Origin: Amoebophilaceae bacterium UBA1467
Lineage (GTDB): Bacteria; Bacteroidota; Bacteroidia; Cytophagales; Amoebophilaceae
Reading direction: 5' to 3'
DNA: 13,242 bases
Assembly: GCA_002325615.1 (NCBI GenBank)
Contig: DCSL01000077.1
Location: 1-13,242, forward strand
Shown: positions 5,404-13,242 of the stretch, piece by piece
Position numbering within the stretch: the first letter of the stretch is position 1
Layout: the number at the start of each line of letters is the position of its first letter
Translations under genes and position numbers: made by a program
Notes under the pieces: model-generated
What the model saw: only the letters and a program-made list of their open reading frames with translations
Database searches by the model: none
Told to the model about the DNA's origin: nothing

Positions 5404-6996
5404 TCAGTGCTTTTGATTGAGCTTAAATTTTTTATACACTTTTCGTGTTCCATAACCATGTTCTACGACTTCTTGTCTGGTAGGCTGTTCGGTAATTCTC
5501 CAGTTGAAATTCTCTAGCTCTTTGGCTTCTTCTACAATTGCATGTGGTGGATAGAATGCACCTATCGGTTTACGCCGAAATGTGATGCCAGCGATGGCAT
5601 CTTCTTCCATATCGATACGAATCTGGCTACATCGTAAGTGGTTCATTCCTTTTAATTGCCCAGTGTCGTCCACAACAAAATAAATACTCTCTGCGTTCCC
5701 ATCTATCTCTATGGAATCCATCTTATTTTCCTTAAAGAAGGCGACCATACTTCTCCCTTGTAGCTGGTTATAGTGCCCTGTAACATCTTCAGAAGCAACA
5801 AAAGCACGGGTGTTCATGTGCATTTCATGGAATGATTTGTCCTGGAGCAGGATGTGTACAGAATCAGCAGTAAGCTGGCTTGCATTGCTCCAAAAGATAG
5901 GATCGCCATAAAAATAAATGGTGGAGTCAGCACCTTGGTAGACCATGGTATCAGCTTTGCCCTGGAAGTCTTTTTTGTAGAGTTTTACGTTGTGGTAGGC
6001 ACGTACTGTGGTGTTGTCGGTGCCGTCTTTGGTTGGCTCTTTTTCTGTAGCCACAAAAGTATCCGCAGATAGGTACAACGTGTCTTCTTCCAAAATCTTT
6101 GTCATCAATGCGTTCCCATAGACCTTGGCTATGCCTTTCTTTTTTTGGTATTGGCCATAATCACCCGAAATAATCACATCATCTTCTTTAGACACAAGTT
6201 TGACATGGCCAATAGCTGTGTAAATTTCTTCTGTTTTGTCTAACCTGAGCAAGTCGCCATGCAGTGTGTAAGCCGCTGTCTCTATTTTACTCTGCGCAAA
6301 GGTGCTCTGCTGACTGCTGGTGTTGTACTCTCCTCCCTCATGGGTCGTAAGTGTATGCTTACCATCTTTGCTAGTAATTTTTGTAAGGCCTCCGAACTGG
6401 GCTATTTTTGTAACAGTATTGTAATGTAAGGTATCGCATTGCAAGGTATAGTCTTGATTAACCAGTTCTACTTTTTGATCAAAGGTGGCCGCCTTATCTA
6501 GATTGTTATACTGCCCAGACTCACTGGTCAGTACATTATTTCCTTCTATCAGTTTGCCTCCCTGCACAAAGTACCCTTGCTTGGTCTCCATGTCATAGTC
6601 GAAATGATCTGTGTAGAAGGTCGTCGTATCTGATTGGTAAACTACATGGCCACGCAGTTTGGCCAACTGGTGCTCCTCCTCATAAAGGAGCTGATCTGCT
6701 ACAATAACAGAGCCATCCTCATGGATAATCTTAACATGGCCCTGGGCTTCAATTAGTTTTCTTTTGTCATAATAAATAGCATTATCTGCCTGAATGGTGA
6801 ACTTCTCCAAGCCAATCACCACCTTCCCCACGAGCTTCTTGCAAGGTTCGTCGTTGATTACATCACTCTCCAAATGCTCAGCACGAAGGCTCACCTCCAT
6901 CTTTTCCTGGGCATACGCCACTGTATAAACACCTAATAGCAGCAGCAAAAGACACTTCCAGGACCATATCCTCCACATACCTTCAGAACATTTCAT
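5404..6996 (-). CDS. OstA-like LPS-transport protein (LptA/OstA superfamily)
   Basis: Periplasmic protein built from the LptA/LptD-type beta-jellyroll, which carries lipopolysaccharide to the outer membrane. Seen: a signal peptide with the hydrophobic run CLLLLLLGVYTVAYA and likely cleavage after AYA. Many repeated OstA units follow, of the pattern DNAIYYDKRKLIEAQGHVKI, TKQGYFVQGGKLI and EEIYTAIGHVKLV, over most of the protein. The C-terminal part (MDSIEIDGNAESIYF, GMNHLRCSQIRID) continues the strands. With about 530 residues it is far longer than E. coli LptA and matches the long Bacteroidota OstA-like proteins. I chose the ATG at 6996, which gives a standard signal peptide; the frame extends to a GTG at 7029, and an ATG at 6978 is also possible. 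It heads the ostA-bamD-rpoZ unit, 68 bp before bamD, fitting an envelope-assembly role. Confidence 0.88.
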   Translation of the reverse strand: MKCSEGMWRIWSWKCLLLLLLGVYTVAYAQEKMEVSLRAEHLESDVINDEPCKKLVGKVVIGLEKFTIQADNAIYYDKRKLIEAQGHVKIIHEDGSVIVADQLLYEEEHQLAKLRGHVVYQSDTTTFYTDHFDYDMETKQGYFVQGGKLIEGNNVLTSESGQYNNLDKAATFDQKVELVNQDYTLQCDTLHYNTVTKIAQFGGLTKITSKDGKHTLTTHEGGEYNTSSQQSTFAQSKIETAAYTLHGDLLRLDKTEEIYTAIGHVKLVSKEDDVIISGDYGQYQKKKGIAKVYGNALMTKILEEDTLYLSADTFVATEKEPTKDGTDNTTVRAYHNVKLYKKDFQGKADTMVYQGADSTIYFYGDPIFWSNASQLTADSVHILLQDKSFHEMHMNTRAFVASEDVTGHYNQLQGRSMVAFFKENKMDSIEIDGNAESIYFVVDDTGQLKGMNHLRCSQIRIDMEEDAIAGITFRRKPIGAFYPPHAIVEEAKELENFNWRITEQPTRQEVVEHGYGTRKVYKKFKLNQKH

Positions 6997-7058
6997 AGCT
7001 AGCTGTTGTTTACCAACATGTTGATTCACTGCAGTACCTTAAAAGATGAACCATCTTG

Positions 7059-7166
7059 TCAGACCAGTACGGCTTTTCGCCGTTTATAGTGATATTTACG
7101 TCCAGTAGTAGCCCTTGCTAAGACAACCCTAAGCACACGTTCTACGAAGCTACGCAATACCCGCAT
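7059..7166 (-). other. Possible small basic-peptide ORF upstream of the OstA-like gene
   Basis: A 35-codon ORF from an ATG at 7166-7164 to TGA at 7061-7059. It has 11 Arg/Lys and one acidic residue: an amphipathic start (MRVLRSFVERVLRVVLARA) and a basic end (GRKYHYKRRKAVLV). Its ATG overlaps the tilS ATG on the other strand in the palindrome CATG, and it runs in the same direction as the OstA-like gene, ending 29-62 bp before that gene's possible starts. No family is recognised and it may be chance. A 5-bp hairpin (7069-7083) lies inside it. Confidence 0.22.
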
Positions 7167-8508
7167 GCTGAACGCATTTCTCTCATTTACCCTTAAAAAA
7201 CAACTCTTGCCACAAAAAGGACCTACGCTTTTGGCAGTGAGTGGGGGCGTGGACTCTGTAGTGATGAGCACTCTCTTTCACCAAGCAAAATTAAGCTTTG
7301 CTGTGGCCCATTGCAATTTCGGCCTGAGAGGCACAGCATCAGACCAAGACGAGGCATGGGTGCGTGCCTTAGCACAACAATATGAAGTTGCTTTTTACGT
7401 CCATGCCTTTGATCTGCCCACTTATGCGCAAACGCGGGGCATATCTATTCAGATGGCTGCCCGGACGCTCCGTTATGCATGGTTTCAGACACTTTGTGAG
7501 GAACATGGTTTTGAAAAAGTGGCTACTGCACACCATGGCACCGACAACCTAGAAACCGTGTTGCTGCACCTCACTAAGGGAACGGGTATTGCAGGTCTTC
7601 ATGGCATTTTGGCTGCACGAGGCAGGTATATCAGACCCTTGCTTTTTTCCAACAAAGCTGAAATTCTAAAATATGCACAAGCGGAAGGGTTGACCTGGCG
7701 CGAAGACAGTTCTAATCGCCAAGATAACTACCAAAGAAATCTGATGAGAAACCAGGTAGTGCCTTTTCTTCAAAAGCTAAATCCTCGCCTGGAAGCTACC
7801 TTTAGGCTAACCTTGGAGCGGTTGGGTCAGGTAGAAGCGGTATTTAACGAACAGGTAGCAACCGTCTGCCAACAAATATGTCGCCACCAAGGAACAGACT
7901 ATTATGTAGCTATTCATGCCATACAAGACAAACCTTGGGCCCCCGTAGTAGCGTGGGAATTGCTCAAGTCTTTCGGGTTCAACTTTATACAAATCAGCAA
8001 TCTACTGGCCCAAAAACATCCCACTGGGACAATGTTTGAGGCTGCTAGGCATCGGCTTTATGTAGACCGAGGACATTGGATTGTGACACCCTGTACCAAG
8101 CCAAGCTCCCAGTCCTACACGATCGATGCAACGACAAAGTCTTTGACCATGCCGCCTCATAAGCTCCAGTGCACGCACATACCCAGGGCACAGTATACCA
8201 TAGTGGCCAACAAGGAAGTGGCTGCCCTGAACAGGGCTCAATTAAAGTTTCCCTTGGTCGTACGCAAGTGGCAACCGGGCGATGTATTTTACCCCCTAGG
8301 CATGCGACAGCGAAAAAAATTGAGTGATTTTTTAATCGACAAAAAAATTCCCGTCCCCTTGAAAGCACAGGTGTGGGTGGTGACCTCTGGTGGTAAAATT
8401 GTGTGGATACTGGGCCATAGAATCGATGATCGCTTCAAGGTCACAGCAAGTACACAACAGGTGTATGAAATACGGCTCAAGACGATTCCTGGACAGGCTG
8501 AAGAGTGA
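7165..8508 (+). CDS. tilS: tRNA(Ile)-lysidine synthase
   Basis: Modifies C34 of the CAU-anticodon tRNA-Ile to lysidine with ATP and lysine, switching it from AUG to AUA reading and from Met to Ile charging; essential in most bacteria. The 447 residues have the family order. The N-terminal PP-loop ATPase carries SGGVDS (residues 26-31), HCNFGLRG (49-56) and TAHHGTDNLET (121-131), with the RDDxSN-like WREDSSN further on. A helical linker follows, then the TilS C-terminal domain with RKWQPGDVFYPLGM, KKLSDFLIDKKIP and ILGHRIDDRFKV. ATG at 7165 begins MLNAFLSFTL, and no upstream start is needed. It is divergent from the OstA-like gene. Its last 32 bp overlap the 3' end of apbE on the other strand. 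Complete and apparently functional. Confidence 0.97.
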   Translation: MLNAFLSFTLKKQLLPQKGPTLLAVSGGVDSVVMSTLFHQAKLSFAVAHCNFGLRGTASDQDEAWVRALAQQYEVAFYVHAFDLPTYAQTRGISIQMAARTLRYAWFQTLCEEHGFEKVATAHHGTDNLETVLLHLTKGTGIAGLHGILAARGRYIRPLLFSNKAEILKYAQAEGLTWREDSSNRQDNYQRNLMRNQVVPFLQKLNPRLEATFRLTLERLGQVEAVFNEQVATVCQQICRHQGTDYYVAIHAIQDKPWAPVVAWELLKSFGFNFIQISNLLAQKHPTGTMFEAARHRLYVDRGHWIVTPCTKPSSQSYTIDATTKSLTMPPHKLQCTHIPRAQYTIVANKEVAALNRAQLKFPLVVRKWQPGDVFYPLGMRQRKKLSDFLIDKKIPVPLKAQVWVVTSGGKIVWILGHRIDDRFKVTASTQQVYEIRLKTIPGQAEE

Positions 8509-9601
8509 TGGTATGGCTGTTTTTCCGCATGTGTAAACTGGGAGAGGCATAAAAATCAGGTGAACCATGATCATTTTCATAAATCAAAAAGGCAGCTAGG
8601 TCTTCCTGTTGCGCTAGCAACTCCTGGGCAAACGCCAATCCACGCACCATCATGGCTGTGGCATACGCATCGGCAGTCCCACAGTCTTTACTCACTACCA
8701 CAGCAGCCAGGAGTGTGTGCTGCGCAGGATAGCCGGTAGAAGGGTCAATGATGCAATTCGGATGGGACGGGTTTTTACCCTTCTTGCCAGCAATGGCTAC
8801 GGCCTTATTCACTAATTCTATGGTAATCTGCAGCTCATCATCTACTAAAGAGGCTACATATGGATGGATAGCCATGTGCCAAGCCCTGTTTTTGCTTGGC
8901 TTTCCATGTGCCATGGCTTTGCTCCCTAACACTATACACATGTATTCTATGCCATGTGTACGTAACAGTTCAGCTATGTGGTCTACTGCATAGCCTTTTA
9001 GGATACTGCTGAAATCCAGCTTAACGCCTTCCTTGAGTTTTTTGATTCTTTGCGCATTGGCCACGATGTAGTCCAAGCTAACACACTCACAAAGAGTATT
9101 AACTTGCAGGCTGTCTGAATAATTAATATCACCAGGACTACCCTCCCAAGCATTGACCAGCGGCAAGACAGTAGGATCAAAGGCACCTGCTGTGTTTCGG
9201 TAAACTTCTTTGCTCTTGGCAAAGACTGGATAAAAAAAGGGGGATTCAAAATAAAACGCACTGCAATCATGCTCGTTGAACCTGGATAATTCTGAATCTG
9301 GTAAGGAAGTAGATAGAGCGTGGTGCAAGTGCACCAAGAGGGCATCAATTTCTTCTTGATAATTCCTTCCCCATGTGTCCAAGTATTGGATGCGGTAGGG
9401 TGTGCGCATAGTCTCACCTTGCAGTGTTACCATACTAGGTCTCCCCAGAATGAGGTTGAGGACAATGCCTCCCAAAAAGACCAGTGCCAAGATTCGTTTT
9501 TTCTGTTGCACCCACCTACACCACTGGATCAAAATTTCAGAAACAGGAATTTTCCGGAGCTTATTTTTTATTTCCTGTAAGGGTTTTTTGACGTGATACA
9601 T
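8477..9601 (-). CDS. apbE: FAD:protein FMN transferase (ApbE family), membrane-anchored, with altered motifs
   Basis: ApbE transfers FMN from FAD onto Thr or Ser of exported flavoproteins such as Nqr and Rnf subunits. The 374 residues start with a basic segment and one membrane helix (about 37-52, ILALVFLGGIVLNLIL), with no lipobox. ApbE motifs follow: GAFDPTVLPLVNAW (139-152), LDFSSILKGYAVD (195-207), IIDPSTGYP (284-292) and GTADAYATAMMV (308-319), whose Asp311 and Thr315 are the metal ligands. Two usually firm motifs differ: the GGE-type FAD site reads LGSK (225-228), and the ATSG segment reads AIAG (269-272). The His before the IDP motif is Cys283. Asp, Thr and the overall fold remain, so it may still be active on an unusual partner, or be losing function. 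ATG at 9601; an in-frame TAG lies 13 codons upstream. No flavoprotein target is in view. Confidence 0.88.
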   Translation of the reverse strand: MYHVKKPLQEIKNKLRKIPVSEILIQWCRWVQQKKRILALVFLGGIVLNLILGRPSMVTLQGETMRTPYRIQYLDTWGRNYQEEIDALLVHLHHALSTSLPDSELSRFNEHDCSAFYFESPFFYPVFAKSKEVYRNTAGAFDPTVLPLVNAWEGSPGDINYSDSLQVNTLCECVSLDYIVANAQRIKKLKEGVKLDFSSILKGYAVDHIAELLRTHGIEYMCIVLGSKAMAHGKPSKNRAWHMAIHPYVASLVDDELQITIELVNKAVAIAGKKGKNPSHPNCIIDPSTGYPAQHTLLAAVVVSKDCGTADAYATAMMVRGLAFAQELLAQQEDLAAFLIYENDHGSPDFYASPSLHMRKNSHTITLQPVQESS

Positions 9602-9872
9602 GCACGTGATATCAATTTTTTGTAAAGCAACACTGTTCTACCCAGTGGCAGGACAGACACAAGTTGAACGCCAATTTAGCCTAATCTGATTGAACATGAT
9701 AGTCCGGTCCGCATACAACTGAGATAGATGCTCCTTGGCATAGGCACAAGCTATGGAGGATTAACATAGACCAGTCTTTATATTTGCCAGCATGCTTCAA
9801 CATTCCTTATTCCTTCTTGCAATAGCACCAAGACCATCCGAAGGATCAACTTATTACTGAAGATGATGTTAT
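9602..9872. other. 271-bp divergent spacer between apbE and leuS
   Basis: Must hold both promoters. No ORF longer than 22 codons with an ATG was found (9792-9860, plus), and that one looks like chance. Apart from the leuS -7 box candidate at 9779-9786, I see no repeat, strong hairpin or T-box-like leader. A leucine-responsive element upstream of leuS is therefore not supported by eye. Confidence 0.5.
9779..9786 (+). promoter_or_regulatory. Candidate leuS promoter -7 box
   Basis: TATATTTG is an exact match to the Bacteroidota -7 consensus TAnnTTTG. The expected -33 region, 19-21 bases upstream, lacks TTG, so only half of the promoter is supported. It would give a leuS leader of about 80 nt. 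Confidence 0.35.
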
Positions 9873-12656
9873 ATGGCACATTATGATTTCAAATCGATAG
9901 AGCAAAAGTGGCAGTATTACTGGGCCAAGCACCAAAGTTTCCGCACCCAAGAAGCCCAAGGTCAGCCTAAATTTTACGTCCTAGACATGTTTCCATACCC
10001 CTCAGGCGCCGGTCTGCATGTAGGCCATGCCTTGGGTTATATTGCCTCTGACATTGTAGCACGCTACAAGCGTAGCCAAGGCTATCATGTGTTGCATCCC
10101 ATGGGATTCGATGCGTTTGGCTTGCCTGCAGAGCAATACGCCCTGCAAACAGGCCAACACCCTGCTGTAGCCACCTCCCAAAATATCAGCTATTACCAAG
10201 CACAACTACAGCGGTTAGGACTTTCGTTCGACTGGCATCGAGCTGTGTGCACAAGTGACCCCTCGTACTACCGATGGACCCAGTGGATTTTCCTGCAGCT
10301 GTTTCACAGCTGGTACGACAACCACTTGCAAAAAGCCCGCTCCATCCAAGACCTGGTGGCTTGTTTAACAAAGGGAGGCAATGACAACATACAAGCTGCG
10401 TGTGATGAAGATACGCCTATGGTCACAGCCGAAGCTTGGCAGCAAATGCCTGAAAAAGAACAACAAGCCCTACTCCTTAAATACAGACTGGCCTTCTTAG
10501 AAGACACCATGATCAACTGGTGTCCTGAGTTAGGCACAGTGCTCGCCAACGAAGAGGTCAAAGAGGGGCTGTCAGAACGTGGAGGGCACCCGGTGGTACG
10601 CAAAAAGATGCAGCAATGGAGCCTGCGCATTACGGCCTATGCAACGCGCCTGTTGGAGGATCTAACGGATTTAGACTGGCCTGCGTCTGTCAAGGAGATG
10701 CAACGCCATTGGATCGGTGTGTCACCAGGTGCAACCATTGCCTTTCAAGCAACGGCACCAGATGGCACGACCCATGCACTGAACATCTTTACTAGCCGGC
10801 CTGCAACCCTCTTTGGCGTGACCTACCTAGCACTAGCACCGGAGCATCCTTTGGTCCAATCACTGACAATAGCCAAACAACAAGCAGCTGTCAACAGCTA
10901 TATGGTCCAGGCAAAGAATCGCACAGAAAGGGAACGATTGGCAGATCTAAAGCGTGTAACCGGGGTATTTACAGGTGCCTATGCCAAGCACCCTTTTACT
11001 GGAAAGCCGCTACCCATTTGGGTGGCCGATTATGTGATGGCAGGGTATGGTACTGGGGCAGTGATGGGTGTGCCAGCACACGACAACCGTGACCATGCTT
11101 TTGCCCAACAGTTGCGCCTGCCCATGGTGCAAGTGGTTACAGGTGGTGATGTGACCAAGGCAGCTTACGAGGCCCAAACAGGCAGGCTCATCAACTCTGA
11201 TTTTCTAGATAACCTCACGGTACAAGAAGCCACAGAGGCAATCCTAAAAAAACTCACAGCAATCCAGCAGGGCAAGCCTACAACCACCTTTCGCTTGCGA
11301 AATGCCATCTTCAGTCGACAACGCTACTGGGGAGAGCCTTTTCCCATCTACTATAAAGATGGCATGCCCTATACCCTGTCTGAAGAATTATTGCCTCTAA
11401 CACTCCCACCTATCAAAGCCTACCAGCCTACCCCCACGGGCCAGCCACCTCTGGGCCATGCTGACCACTGGCATACGGCAGCCGGAGACCCTCTGGAGCT
11501 TAGCACTATGCCAGGTTGGGCGGGCTCTAGTTGGTACTTCTTACGCTACATGGATCCGCACAACGAGGAAGCTTTTGTAAGTCCATCGGCCCAAACTTAT
11601 TGGCAATCAGTAGACCTTTATATAGGAGGAGCAGAGCACGCCACGGGTCACCTCTTGTACGCTCGCTTTTGGACAAAGTTTTTGTACGATCTAGGCTATA
11701 TCAATGCAAAAGAGCCTTTCCAAAAACTGATCAATCAAGGCATGATGCAAGCCCTATCCAGCTTTGCCTATCGCATCAAGGGCACCCAGCAGTTTGTCAG
11801 CTATCATCTTAATCTTAGAGAAGAATATGACACCGTGCCCATGCATGTGCCTATTGACTTAGTAAAAGACCGCGTGCTAGATATAGAAGCTTTTAGGAAA
11901 TGGCGACCTGAACTACAAGATGCCACATTTATACTCGAAGACGGGCAATACATCTGTGGTGAAGAGGTAGAAAAAATGTCCAAATCCAAGCACAATGTTA
12001 TCAACCCAGACACAATCATCGCACAATACGGGGCAGATACACTGCGGCTTTACATCTTGTTCTTAGGCCCTTTAGAGCAATCCAAGCCCTGGGATACGCA
12101 CGGTATCGACGGTGTGTTTCGGTTCTTGGCCAAACTCTGGAAGCTATTCTACAACCCAGCAGGGCTGGTAGCCATCACAGACATGCCTCCTCCTGTAAAA
12201 GCCCTTAAGATCCTCCACAAGACCATCAAAAAAGTACAAGGAGCTATTGAACGTTATGCCTTCAATACGGCCGTGAGCGCTTTCATGATTTGTGTCAATG
12301 AGCTCACTGCCCTGTCTTGTAACCATCGGGTGGTGCTGCAAGACCTGGTAGTGCTATTGGCTCCTTTTGCTCCCCATATGGCAGAAGAGCTTTGGCAGCA
12401 CCTGGGCCATACCACCAGCGTAGCACACGCCCCTTTGCCACGATGGGAAGCAGTCCATATCCAGGAAGCTAGCTTCGAGTATCCTATTACGGTCAATGGA
12501 AAAGTGCGGACCAAGCTAGTCTTTGCACTGGACACGCCCCATAAGGAGATAGAGAAACAAGTATTGGACCACACGATTATTCAGAAGTGGACCCAGGGAA
12601 AACCCCCAAAAAAGATCGTCATCGTACCACAGCGAATTGTGAATGTGGTGGTTTAA
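9873..12656 (+). CDS. leuS: Leucyl-tRNA synthetase
   Basis: Class I aminoacyl-tRNA synthetase that charges tRNA-Leu and edits misactivated amino acids. All domains are present in 927 residues: the catalytic Rossmann fold with HVGH (49-52, the HIGH motif) in PYPSGAGLHVGHALGY, the CP1 editing domain, then GSSWYFLRYMDP and the second catalytic half with EKMSKSKHNVINPDTI (KMSKS at 701-705). The anticodon-binding helices and C-terminal domain follow, ending IVPQRIVNVVV. Editing residues are T312 in TSRPAT (307-312) and D407 in HDNRD (403-407), as in E. coli T252 and D345; the motif's usual Asp before that Thr is Ala311 here. ATG at 9873 gives the normal MAHYDFKSIEQKWQ start. It is preceded by a divergent spacer and followed by an exported-protein gene 69 bp later. 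Complete. Confidence 0.98.
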   Translation: MAHYDFKSIEQKWQYYWAKHQSFRTQEAQGQPKFYVLDMFPYPSGAGLHVGHALGYIASDIVARYKRSQGYHVLHPMGFDAFGLPAEQYALQTGQHPAVATSQNISYYQAQLQRLGLSFDWHRAVCTSDPSYYRWTQWIFLQLFHSWYDNHLQKARSIQDLVACLTKGGNDNIQAACDEDTPMVTAEAWQQMPEKEQQALLLKYRLAFLEDTMINWCPELGTVLANEEVKEGLSERGGHPVVRKKMQQWSLRITAYATRLLEDLTDLDWPASVKEMQRHWIGVSPGATIAFQATAPDGTTHALNIFTSRPATLFGVTYLALAPEHPLVQSLTIAKQQAAVNSYMVQAKNRTERERLADLKRVTGVFTGAYAKHPFTGKPLPIWVADYVMAGYGTGAVMGVPAHDNRDHAFAQQLRLPMVQVVTGGDVTKAAYEAQTGRLINSDFLDNLTVQEATEAILKKLTAIQQGKPTTTFRLRNAIFSRQRYWGEPFPIYYKDGMPYTLSEELLPLTLPPIKAYQPTPTGQPPLGHADHWHTAAGDPLELSTMPGWAGSSWYFLRYMDPHNEEAFVSPSAQTYWQSVDLYIGGAEHATGHLLYARFWTKFLYDLGYINAKEPFQKLINQGMMQALSSFAYRIKGTQQFVSYHLNLREEYDTVPMHVPIDLVKDRVLDIEAFRKWRPELQDATFILEDGQYICGEEVEKMSKSKHNVINPDTIIAQYGADTLRLYILFLGPLEQSKPWDTHGIDGVFRFLAKLWKLFYNPAGLVAITDMPPPVKALKILHKTIKKVQGAIERYAFNTAVSAFMICVNELTALSCNHRVVLQDLVVLLAPFAPHMAEELWQHLGHTTSVAHAPLPRWEAVHIQEASFEYPITVNGKVRTKLVFALDTPHKEIEKQVLDHTIIQKWTQGKPPKKIVIVPQRIVNVVV

Positions 12657-12725
12657 ACTTAACCAAGCTCCCTCAACTGGGCGAATACACCCATGCGCCC
12701 ATTCCGCTAATAAATTCCATCCAAC

Positions 12726-13242
12726 ATGCGCAAACGAATACTCAACTATCCAATGGTCCTATCATGCTTACTTATAATACTCCCGAGGGTGGTGCAAGCT
12801 GCTGTCGGAAATAGGAACGACAAGGAGTTTATTTTTGACCGCTACGGGTCTCCCTACTCCTCTTCCTCAATGCTTATATCAAGTAGGGCCCTCTTGAATG
12901 AGGCAGAAGATTGCGTGTTTTGTACCAAACATGCTCAATACGGCATTTGGAGCAGAATTGCCACAACCGTACTAAATGGCATATGCAATATATTCTCAGT
13001 AGTGGCAAACCACGAAGTTAATGGACATGGATTCAGAGCACGAAGCCTGGGCGTTCCTGTATCTCATTATTCCTTTCATTTCTTAGGATTAGGAGGAACA
13101 ACGCATTTCAAACCCTATTTCACCCAAGAGCCTGTTGCTGTCATATTAGATAAACAATTGTTAATAACTATAGGGGGCTCTGAGGCGAATCATGTTCTAG
13201 CACTAGAACTTCTTTTTAAGAATTTTAAAAACCTGTCGCTAG
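12726..13242 (+). CDS. Unrecognised exported protein with an HExxxH motif, 5' part
   Basis: The first 172 codons of a gene running off the right edge; the frame is open throughout. The N-terminus is a clear signal peptide or anchor: MRKR, a hydrophobic core about 9-20, and VVQAA as a plausible cleavage region. Next come an acidic/aromatic stretch, a C63xxC66 pair, and ANHEVNGHGFRARSLG, in which H96-E97 and H101 form HExxxH. Later G150-G-S-E153-A-N places a Glu 52 residues after the second His, as a third zinc ligand might be. HExxxH is the zinc site of M49 peptidases (HELLGH), but the rest does not resemble M49. A periplasmic or membrane metallopeptidase is inferred, not shown. ATG at 12726 is the first start after leuS giving this frame. 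It could be co-transcribed with leuS (69-bp gap). Confidence 0.65.
   Translation, partial: MRKRILNYPMVLSCLLIILPRVVQAAVGNRNDKEFIFDRYGSPYSSSSMLISSRALLNEAEDCVFCTKHAQYGIWSRIATTVLNGICNIFSVVANHEVNGHGFRARSLGVPVSHYSFHFLGLGGTTHFKPYFTQEPVAVILDKQLLITIGGSEANHVLALELLFKNFKNLSL

Noticed and set aside
7043..7057. Inverted repeat AAGATG-AAC-CATCTT as an operator in the tilS/ostA spacer
   Set aside because: A 6-bp arm with a 3-base gap is expected by chance in a window this size, and no regulator or second copy was seen.
8002..8580. Several 63-107 codon minus-strand ORFs inside the 3' half of tilS
   Set aside because: tilS is complete and matches its family in the plus frame. The minus ORFs are Cys- and His-rich shadows of it.
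9792..9860. 22-codon ORF ahead of leuS as a leucine-responsive leader peptide
   Set aside because: It has five Leu but no run of them and no attenuator hairpins, and such leaders are not expected for leuS in this phylum.
9602..9872. The two 271-bp spacers (3936-4206 and 9602-9872) as copies of one repeat
   Set aside because: They have the same length, but comparison by eye finds no shared sequence; the match in length is coincidence.
12678..12701. TGGGCG/CGCCCA inverted repeat after leuS as a terminator
   Set aside because: Short stem, 12-base loop and no T-run; it does not support termination.
12587..12814. 75-codon plus-strand ORF over the end of leuS and the start of the next gene
   Set aside because: It is out of frame with both leuS and the HExxxH protein, which are each clearly coding.

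Overview
This window is a stretch of ordinary chromosome from a member of the Bacteroidota. The markers are an IPExxxVDY-family gene next to acpP-fabF, an OstA-like protein followed by bamD and the divergent Bacteroidota form of RNA polymerase omega, CFB-type sequence features in LeuRS, and TAnnTTTG-type promoter boxes. Several spacers of 135-271 bp look empty, and two familiar gene neighbours (rnc/pyk beside the IPExxxVDY gene, coaBC after rpoZ) are not where they usually are. This fits a rearranged, perhaps host-associated lineage, but that is inference and no species can be named from the sequence.

Layout. 1-1317: fabF (N-terminal 154 codons only) and acpP form a minus-strand fatty-acid operon with a hairpin between them; a divergent plus-strand gene encodes the IPExxxVDY-family protein. 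1318-2606: a PhnP-like metallo-beta-lactamase-fold hydrolase (minus), a possible 40-codon secreted peptide gene ending in a terminator-like hairpin (plus), and tRNA-Lys(UUU) with its own promoter. 2607-4206: an acidic amino acid/dicarboxylate symporter (minus) followed by a 271-bp spacer with no recognisable gene. 4207-7029: the minus-strand cluster ostA-like, bamD, rpoZ, with a possible small basic-peptide ORF at its head. 7165-9601: tilS (plus) and apbE (minus) converge and overlap by 32 bp. 9602-13242: leuS (plus), then the first 172 codons of an unrecognised exported protein with an HExxxH metal-site motif, cut by the window edge.

How the genes fit together. Four themes are visible: fatty-acid synthesis (fabF, acpP), outer-membrane and LPS assembly (ostA-like, bamD), translation (tRNA-Lys, tilS, leuS) and transcription (rpoZ). 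The hydrolase, symporter and flavin transferase are single accessory genes. No mobile element, CRISPR array, prophage or defence system is visible. The least explained items are the HExxxH protein at the right edge, three possible small ORFs in spacers, and an ApbE with altered FAD-binding motifs.
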